Shown here piece after piece: positions 34,309 through 40,432 of a stretch of DNA of 42,529 bases. The stretch is taken from positions 1 through 42,529 of the forward strand of contig DASYSS010000098.1 of assembly GCA_036003045.1 (NCBI GenBank), read 5' to 3'. The notes beneath the pieces were generated by a model. That model was not told the origin of the DNA. It was given only the letters and a program-made list of their open reading frames with translations, and ran no database searches. A program made the position numbers and the translations under genes. Origin of the DNA: Gemmatimonadaceae bacterium (GTDB lineage: Bacteria; Gemmatimonadota; Gemmatimonadetes; Gemmatimonadales; Gemmatimonadaceae). Position 1 is the stretch's first letter; each line of letters begins with the position of its first letter.

Positions 34309-36753
34309 ATGGTTCGTTTGCAGGGACAGGGGCGACCATCGATGGGTCTTCCGCCTCGAGCCGGTGTGCCGAAGAAGAGCTCTTCACGCCGCGTAGCGCC
34401 CGCGCAGAACAATCCGTCTCGTGGAACACGGGGACCACGACGCGCGACGACGCTTGGTGGGGTGGCTGTCGCGGTCCTGGTCGCTGTGGGCGCGACCGCG
34501 GGGTTGCGGGCGGTTCTCACGCACTCGCCGTTTTCCCGCACCGCCGCGACCACGGCAGCGGCGGTCTTCGTCGGCAGCGAGCGGTGCCGATCCTGTCACC
34601 GCCCCGAGAGCGATGCGTGGCGCGGTTCGCATCACAAGGCCGCGATGGCCGAGGCGACGGCGAAGACCGTGTTGGGCAGCTTTGCCGACGCCACCATCGA
34701 GTACGCCGGCATGACGAGCCGGTTCTTCAAGCGCGACGGGAAGTATTACGTGCGCACCGACGGCAGCGACGGGCGTCTCGCCGACTTCGAGATTCGTTAC
34801 ACCTTCGGCGTCTACCCGCTTCAGCAGTACCTGGTCGAGTTGCCGAACGGAGGCGGGCGCATTCAAGCCTTGCCGATCGCGTGGGACGCGCGGTCGAAAG
34901 CCGAGGGCGGCCAGCGCTGGTTCCACCTGAACGCCGACGAACGCGTGACGAGCACCGACGAGCTCCACTGGACACGCCCGTCGCACAATTGGAACTACAT
35001 GTGCGCCGACTGTCACTCGACCGCGGTGCGCAAGAACTACGACGCCGTCGCCGATCGATTCACGACGCAGTGGTCGGAAGTCAGCGTGGGGTGTGAAGCA
35101 TGTCACGGTCCGGGCTCGCGTCACGTATCGTGGGCGACCGCGGGGGGGGGCGCGTCACGATCCGATTCGACCTACGGGCTGGTCAACTTGCTCAACGAGC
35201 GCCGCGACGTCCGATGGTCCGTGAGCTCGGCGACGGGCAACGCGATCCGCTCGCATCCGCGGTCCAGCGAGCGCGAAATCCAAACCTGCGCGCAGTGTCA
35301 TTCGCGCCGCGCCCAAATCGCCGACGGCTACACGGCCGGAAAGCCCTACTACGACTATTACCGCCCCGCGTTGTTGGAATCGCCGCTCTACTACGCGGAC
35401 GGTCAGCAGCGCGGAGAAGTGTACGAGTGGGGGTCGTTCCTGCAGAGCAAGATGTACGCGCACGGCGTGACCTGCAGCGATTGCCATGATCCGCATGGCG
35501 GCGGCTTACGCAATGCGTCCCACGATCGCCCCAGCGGCGTGTGTGCGAACTGCCACTTGGCCACGAAGTACGAAACCCCTGAGCACCAGCATCACCCCGC
35601 GGCAGCCGGCGTGACGTGCGTGTCGTGTCACATGCCGACGACCACGTACATGACCGTTGACGCCCGGCGCGATCACAGTTTGCGAATACCGCGCCCCGAG
35701 CTTACGACGCGGCTCGGCACGCCCAACGCGTGCAGTACCTGTCACTCCTCGCGCCGCGCAGACTGGGCGGCCCAGCAAGTTGCGTCGTGGCGCAACGGCG
35801 ATACCGTGTTCCGCGGCCATCAGCGGTTCGCCGATGCGCTCACCGCTTCTGAACGCGGGGAGAGCGGTGCGCAGGCGTTGTTGCGCGCCCTCGTCGCCGA
35901 CACGTCACAGCCGGCGATCGCGCGAGCGACCGCGGCCTCCGACTTGGCCTCCCCGGACGATCGCGCGACGCTCATGGCGGTGGCGACGGCACTCGACGCA
36001 CCGAATCCGCTGCTGCGGCTCGGCGCGATGAGATCGCTGCTCATGTTCCCCCCCGCCCGGCGAGCGCAGCTCGTCGCCCCACTGTTGTCCGACTCGATGC
36101 GAGCGGTGCGCATCGACGCGGCGGGAATGCACCCTGGCAAAGCGTTCGTGACCGATGACAGCCAGCGGTCGGCGCTCGAGCAGGCGGCCAACGAATTCGT
36201 CGCCTCACAGCGCTACGACGCGGACAGAGCGGAAGGCCGGACCCGTCTCGGTACATACCTGGCCGTGCAAGGCGATCTGGCGGGCGCCGGTTCCGAGCTG
36301 CTCGACGCGATCAAACGCGATCCTTTTTTCATCCCGGCGTACGCCAACCTCGCCGACGTCTATCGCGCGCAGGGGCCGGCGCACGACGCGGATGCCGAGC
36401 AGATTCTGCGACGGGGGTTGTCGCTCGGACCGCAGAATGCCCCTTTGCACTACGCCCTTGGCCTCACCCTCGTGCGCCTCGGTCAAAAAAAGGCCGCGGT
36501 GGCCGAGTTCGAGCGCGCCACGACGCTCGCTCCAACCGACGCGCGCTTTCTATATACGTATGCCGTTGCGCTGTACTCGGCGGGTAACGTGAACGCGTCG
36601 CTGAAGATGCTCGAGAGACTTCTCGCAACGGACGAGAACAATCGCGACGCGCTCGGCGCGCTGGCGAGCTATCTCAAAGAGCAAGGTCATCCCGAGCTCG
36701 CAACGACATACGAGAACCGACTCCGTGCGCTGGAGCTCCAGGATCCGCGGTAA
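34309..36753 (+). CDS. Eight-haem cytochrome c fused to HEAT/TPR-like repeats
   Basis: This is a large periplasm-facing protein of up to 814 residues. One membrane helix at about 48-70 (TLGGVAVAVLVAVGATAGL) anchors it. The haem domain has eight CxxCH sites at residues 93, 232, 262, 327, 389, 412, 437 and 475, each binding one c-type haem. Helical HEAT-like segments follow at about 515-610 and TPR-like repeats at about 640-805 (YANLADVYRAQGP, LHYALGLTLVRLGQKKAAVAEFERATTLAP). The cytochrome part resembles the cytochrome c554/paired-CXXCH type of oxidoreductases, and the repeats probably bind a partner. The start is uncertain between 34309 and an ATG at 34342. No c-type maturation genes or other redox genes are adjacent. 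Likely electron donor or acceptor: unknown. Confidence 0.86.
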   Translation: MVRLQGQGRPSMGLPPRAGVPKKSSSRRVAPAQNNPSRGTRGPRRATTLGGVAVAVLVAVGATAGLRAVLTHSPFSRTAATTAAAVFVGSERCRSCHRPESDAWRGSHHKAAMAEATAKTVLGSFADATIEYAGMTSRFFKRDGKYYVRTDGSDGRLADFEIRYTFGVYPLQQYLVELPNGGGRIQALPIAWDARSKAEGGQRWFHLNADERVTSTDELHWTRPSHNWNYMCADCHSTAVRKNYDAVADRFTTQWSEVSVGCEACHGPGSRHVSWATAGGGASRSDSTYGLVNLLNERRDVRWSVSSATGNAIRSHPRSSEREIQTCAQCHSRRAQIADGYTAGKPYYDYYRPALLESPLYYADGQQRGEVYEWGSFLQSKMYAHGVTCSDCHDPHGGGLRNASHDRPSGVCANCHLATKYETPEHQHHPAAAGVTCVSCHMPTTTYMTVDARRDHSLRIPRPELTTRLGTPNACSTCHSSRRADWAAQQVASWRNGDTVFRGHQRFADALTASERGESGAQALLRALVADTSQPAIARATAASDLASPDDRATLMAVATALDAPNPLLRLGAMRSLLMFPPARRAQLVAPLLSDSMRAVRIDAAGMHPGKAFVTDDSQRSALEQAANEFVASQRYDADRAEGRTRLGTYLAVQGDLAGAGSELLDAIKRDPFFIPAYANLADVYRAQGPAHDADAEQILRRGLSLGPQNAPLHYALGLTLVRLGQKKAAVAEFERATTLAPTDARFLYTYAVALYSAGNVNASLKMLERLLATDENNRDALGALASYLKEQGHPELATTYENRLRALELQDPR

Positions 36754-36931
36754 GAGCGATCACAAAGAAATGCGTACGAGCCCTTCGTCGCATTAGTGGA
36801 GAACCCGTAGGCCGGGACCACCGGCTTGGATTCTGCCCCCACGAGGTTGGTCGGCCCGACGACAACGCAGTCGATCGCCGAGCGTCATGGCAGTTCTAAG
36901 CAGCAACCTCACGCTGAGGGGGAGGACCATC

Positions 36932-38671
36932 GTGCAAATACATCCATTCGGGCGCAACCGTGGCCGGAGAACGCGGCACGCCGCCTGTCTGGGCGCGGCG
37001 CTGTTCGTCACGGCGCTTCCGGCGCTCGCCGGTGCGCAATCATCTCACAAGCCCAACATCTTGTTCATCATGGGCGACGACATCGGCTGGATGCAACCGA
37101 GCATCTACCATCGCGGCCTGATGGTTGGTGAGACGCCCAACATCGACAAGATCGGCAACGAAGGCGCGATCTACATGGACTACCTCGCCATGCAGAGCTG
37201 CACTTCGGGCCGCAACGCGTTTTTCACCGGCATGTATCCGCTGCGCACCGGGATGATCCCGCCGCAGCTGCCGGGTAGTCCTTCGTACCTACGTCCCGGC
37301 ACGCCGGCGCTCGCCGTCTTTTTGCGCGATCTCGGATACACTACGGGCGAGTTTGGCAAGAATCACCTCGGCGATCACACCGAGGCGTTGCCGACAGCGC
37401 ACGGTTTTCAAGAGTACTGGGGCTATCTCTACCACCTCGACGCGATGCAGGGCGTGAGCTTCCCCGACATCAACTCTGCCCCGAACAGACAGGCCGTCGC
37501 GCCGCCGTGTAAGAACACGCCGATTCCCGGCGTCCCGGAAGTGGCGGGCGCGGTGGATCCGAAAACGACCATTTGTCTCACGCCGCCGCGCAACGTTCTC
37601 TACTGCAAGTCCGCCGACGGCACCGTGGCAAACCAGATGTGCCACGACGAGGGACCGCTGACGCTCGACCGCTCCAAGACCGTCGACGAAGAGATATCGT
37701 CGCACGTCGTGGACTTCCTCGACCGAAACGATCCCAAGAAGACCGGTAAGCCGTTTTTCGTGTGGTACAACCCGGCGCGCATGCATGTCACGACCGTGCT
37801 GTCCGACAAATACCAGGCGATGGTCGGCACGCGCGGCGGTAAGGACTGGGGCGTCAACGAAGCCGGCATGAAGCAGCTGGACGACAACATCGGGGTCGTG
37901 CTCAAGAAGCTCGACGACATGGGTCAGGCCGGTAACACGATCGTCGTCTTCACGACCGACAACGGCGCCGAGCAGATCAGCTTCCCGGACGGCGGGATCA
38001 CTCCCTTCAAGGGACAAAAAGGCGAAGCGTGGGAAGGCGGCTACCGCGCGCCGATGGTCGTTCGTTGGCCCGGCGTCATCAAACCGGGCACGGTGAAGAA
38101 TCAGATGTTCGCCGCGCTCGACTGGGTACCGACGCTCGTGCACGCGGCCGGCGGCCCGAAGAACAACGAGCTGCGGTCTGAGATCGAACAGGGCAAATAC
38201 CCCGGCATCGTCAAGACGACCCTCGACGGCTTCGATCAGTACGATTACCTGACCGGCGCCTGCGACCAGTCGGCTCGCGATCACTTCTTCTACTTCTCAG
38301 GCTCGACGCCGTCGGCTGTGCGCTACAAGAATTGGAAGATGTACTACACGATGTCGCAGCCGGGACCTGCCGGGTGGATCATGCCGCTGATCCCGTTCCA
38401 CTTCACGCTCGTGCAGAACATCAAGCGCGACCCGTTCGAGCAGAACGTCGGCGTCGACCAGAAGTCGGCGATGAGCCTCGGCGGCGCCCTGGGCGGCCCG
38501 TTGACCGCGTTCCAGTACGACTGGAACATGCTTCCCATCGGCCAGCAACTGTGGCTCAAGGAGCTGATGACGTACAAGGATTTCCCGCCGCTGCAGCAGC
38601 CCGAGGCCTACAACCTCGACGGCATCATTGCCGAGGTGAAGAAAGCGGCGCACAACAACCCGAGTGAGTAG
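36932..38671 (+). CDS. Secreted arylsulfatase with atypical CTSGR active site
   Basis: This is an alkaline-phosphatase-fold sulfatase of 579 residues that removes sulfate from an ester. A signal peptide spans about 1-35 (RHAACLGAALFVTALPALAGA). Metal ligands are in ILFIMGDDIGW (44-54). The catalytic cysteine C90, to be changed to formylglycine, is in MQSCTSGRNAFFTG. The motif is C-T-S-G-R, not the standard C-x-P/A-x-R. Later family marks are TTDNGAEQISFPDGG, the metal-binding DN, and KGEAWEGGYRAPMVVRWPG. The GTG at 36932 is chosen because AGGGGGAGGA lies five bases before it; an upstream ATG has no such site. It converges on a secreted HAD phosphatase with a shared hairpin between. The natural substrate is unknown. 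Confidence 0.93.
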   Translation: MQIHPFGRNRGRRTRHAACLGAALFVTALPALAGAQSSHKPNILFIMGDDIGWMQPSIYHRGLMVGETPNIDKIGNEGAIYMDYLAMQSCTSGRNAFFTGMYPLRTGMIPPQLPGSPSYLRPGTPALAVFLRDLGYTTGEFGKNHLGDHTEALPTAHGFQEYWGYLYHLDAMQGVSFPDINSAPNRQAVAPPCKNTPIPGVPEVAGAVDPKTTICLTPPRNVLYCKSADGTVANQMCHDEGPLTLDRSKTVDEEISSHVVDFLDRNDPKKTGKPFFVWYNPARMHVTTVLSDKYQAMVGTRGGKDWGVNEAGMKQLDDNIGVVLKKLDDMGQAGNTIVVFTTDNGAEQISFPDGGITPFKGQKGEAWEGGYRAPMVVRWPGVIKPGTVKNQMFAALDWVPTLVHAAGGPKNNELRSEIEQGKYPGIVKTTLDGFDQYDYLTGACDQSARDHFFYFSGSTPSAVRYKNWKMYYTMSQPGPAGWIMPLIPFHFTLVQNIKRDPFEQNVGVDQKSAMSLGGALGGPLTAFQYDWNMLPIGQQLWLKELMTYKDFPPLQQPEAYNLDGIIAEVKKAAHNNPSE

Positions 38672-38711
38672 CTGACGTCGTCGCGAATCCCTGATAGACA
38701 GCACAGTCAAA

Positions 38712-38749
38712 GCGCCCACGCGTTGGAATGAAATCCAGTGCGTGGGCGC
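38712..38749. terminator. Bidirectional hairpin between sulfatase and HAD genes
   Basis: The perfect 10-bp stem GCGCCCACGC / GCGTGGGCGC with an 18-base loop lies between two convergent stops. Read leftward it is followed by TTTGACT, read rightward by CTCGCTCATTT. It is best for the HAD gene and probably serves both. Confidence 0.7.
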
Positions 38750-38754
38750 CTCGC

Positions 38755-39792
38755 TCATTTCTGCTTCTTCGCGACCTCCCCTCCCGCGAAGATCCGATTC
38801 CAATCGCTCTTCATGCTGACCACCACCCAGCCCTTCTTCATCGCTTCGTCGTACAAAGCCTGAGTGAACGTTCCCACCTTGGTCGCCGGCAAGCCGTTCG
38901 CCGGACCGTAGGCGTACTCCCGCTGCGCGTCGTCGTGCAACACGAGCATAGCGAGCCGAGCGCCACTCACTGCTGTCGTGTACTCGAGCATCTGCCGGTC
39001 GCCGTCCGAGTTGCCGAACGCCGCGTTCGGTCTTCGGCCGATCATGAGGTGGATGCCTTCCGGCTTGCCGGCTTTGTCGTCGTTCAGAAAGAGCTTCGGC
39101 TCCTTCGTGAGCACCGGCTTCCCGGCCGCGTCGTAGCCGTACTTGATTCCGGCGGCCGTGCCGACGACCTGTTCCGGCGGTATGCCGTAGACTTCTCGCG
39201 CATACACCCGGACGAAGTCCTGTCCGCCGCCGGTCACGATGTACATCTTGAATCCGTTGGCGCGAAGGTACGTGAGGAGCTCGAGCATCGGCGCGTACGC
39301 GAGATCGACGTAGCGCTTCTTCCACCGCCCATCGGTCGCCGTGTCGATCCACCGCTTGGCGTCGGCCCGGAACTGTTCGACACTCATGCCCGTGAGCGTC
39401 GCCATGAGAATTTTCTCGAGATCGGACATCGTCAGCTTCGCGATCGCGTCGCGCTTTCCTGAGAGCACGGTCTTGAATGGCTCGACGTCCGCCAGCTCGG
39501 GCCGCGCCCTGACGACCGCGGGCACGCGATCCAGACAATAGATCACCTGCGTGTACATCGGCTGCTCGACCCAGAGCGTGCCGTCTTGGTCGAACGTGGC
39601 GATCCGCTCCTCAGGCGCAACGTACGTCGCGCTTCCTTGCGTCGTCGTGGCATTCACGAAATCGACGATGGCCTTCTTCGCGGCCCCTTCGTTCCACGAA
39701 GTCAGCGGATCGGTCTGCGCAGGGAGCGCGGATGCTCCAACGCCGCCCGCGACCATCGCCGCGAGCACGATTGCTCTGAGAATGACTCGCAC
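38755..39792 (-). CDS. Secreted HAD-superfamily phosphatase
   Basis: This is a 345-residue exported hydrolase with signal peptide 1-26 (RAIVLAAMVAGGVGASALPAQ). The HAD motifs are complete: nucleophile D68 and acid D70 in FDQDGTLW, motif II in VTGGGQDF (186-193) and motif IV acidic residues in FGNSDGDRQML (259-269). The cap region between 80 and 180 resembles phosphoserine phosphatases. It removes phosphate from an unknown periplasmic substrate. The start is GTG, placed by the signal peptide and an AGAGG-type ribosome site about 8 bases upstream. It converges on the arylsulfatase. Both secreted hydrolases may scavenge inorganic sulfate and phosphate, though they are on opposite strands. Confidence 0.9.
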   Translation of the reverse strand: MRVILRAIVLAAMVAGGVGASALPAQTDPLTSWNEGAAKKAIVDFVNATTTQGSATYVAPEERIATFDQDGTLWVEQPMYTQVIYCLDRVPAVVRARPELADVEPFKTVLSGKRDAIAKLTMSDLEKILMATLTGMSVEQFRADAKRWIDTATDGRWKKRYVDLAYAPMLELLTYLRANGFKMYIVTGGGQDFVRVYAREVYGIPPEQVVGTAAGIKYGYDAAGKPVLTKEPKLFLNDDKAGKPEGIHLMIGRRPNAAFGNSDGDRQMLEYTTAVSGARLAMLVLHDDAQREYAYGPANGLPATKVGTFTQALYDEAMKKGWVVVSMKSDWNRIFAGGEVAKKQK

Positions 39793-39975
39793 GGCTCAGC
39801 CTCTCGGTGGGGCAAGCCGTACCCTAAGTGCTCAGAGCGAAACCGCGAGATTGGACGAAGGTACGCCTACAACTCGGCGAGCCGGCCTCGACCGATCAAC
39901 CTTCCACGCAACGCCCATTCCTGACGCTACCGCCTGTCGCCGACGCTTACAGTCTCGCCCCGCTCCCAAATCCCG

Positions 39976-40039
39976 TTTAATGCGCACCGCGCCGTCACGT
40001 TCTCCTTTTTAATGCGCACCGCGCCGTCACGTTCTCCTT
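39976..40039. repeat. Perfect 32-bp tandem duplication
   Basis: The 32-base unit beginning TTTAATGCGCACCGCGCCGT occurs exactly twice, at 39976-40007 and 40008-40039, with no mismatch and no spacer. The second copy ends within the -35 box of the padR 3 promoter (its final TT are the first bases of TTGACA). The identity implies a recent event. Confidence 0.95.
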
Positions 40040-40053
40040 GACAGCCAAGGAGA
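40033..40053. promoter_or_regulatory. Candidate PadR 3 operator 1
   Basis: TCTCCTTG-ACAGC-CAAGGAGA is a perfect 8-bp inverted repeat that covers the -35 box TTGACA. Its centre is 33 bases, about three helical turns, from operator 2, with which it shares the arm core TCTCCT/AGGAGA. Confidence 0.6.
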
Positions 40054-40066
40054 GCCACCCTACTCT
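40038..40066 (+). promoter_or_regulatory. Promoter of the padR 3-ADOP 5 operon
   Basis: TTGACA (40038-40043) is perfect. Exactly 17 bases later stands TACTCT (40061-40066), a fair -10. The padR 3 start is 27 bases downstream of the -10. Confidence 0.7.
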
Positions 40067-40086
40067 CTCCTGGCCTACCTAGGAGA
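40066..40086. promoter_or_regulatory. Candidate PadR 3 operator 2
   Basis: TCTCCT (40066-40071) and AGGAGA (40081-40086) are perfect inverted arms with a 9-base spacer. The right arm includes the ribosome site AGGAG (40081-40085). The same arm core appears in operator 1. Confidence 0.5.
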
Positions 40087-40093
40087 ACATCCA

Positions 40094-40432
40094 GTGTCGC
40101 CCGTGGAGCTCCTCCCCGGCACCCTCGACTTGCTGATTCTCAAAGCCCTCTCCCTCGGCCCGCAGCACGGCTACGGGGTCCTCCTCCGCATTGGTCAGAT
40201 CTCGGCCGGGCATCTTCCGGTGCAACAGGGCACGCTCTACCCCGCCCTCTACCGTCTCGAGGATCGCGGCCTGCTCGCCACCGAGTGGGGCACGTCGGAG
40301 AACAACCGCCGCGCAAAGTTCTATTCGCTCACGACCGCGGGCCGCAAACAACTCCGCGACGAACGCTCGAGCTGGGAGCAAATCGTCGCCGGCATGACAG
40401 CGGCGCTCAAAGCCACGCCGGAGTCTTTGTGA
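40094..40432 (+). CDS. PadR-family transcriptional regulator 3
   Basis: This is a 112-residue winged-helix regulator. The family run is complete: LLPGTLDLLILKALSLGPQHGYGV (6-29), then VQQGTLYPALYRLEDRGLL (recognition helix and wing) and SENNRRAKFYSLTTAGRKQL. The start is GTG with AGGAG eight bases upstream. Its stop shares one base with the ATG of ADOP 5, so the two are translationally coupled, as in the other two PadR-ADOP modules. Two related inverted repeats in its promoter suggest cooperative self-repression. The gene is expected to be released by a small ligand. Confidence 0.94.
   Translation: MSPVELLPGTLDLLILKALSLGPQHGYGVLLRIGQISAGHLPVQQGTLYPALYRLEDRGLLATEWGTSENNRRAKFYSLTTAGRKQLRDERSSWEQIVAGMTAALKATPESL

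Larger units (their letters stand above)
39793..40093. other. Divergent intergenic region upstream of padR 3
   Basis: There is no gene here. The first half has no structure I can name and must hold the HAD gene promoter. The second half carries the 32-bp tandem duplication (39976-40039), a TTGACA promoter and two related inverted repeats, all placed to control padR 3. Confidence 0.7.
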
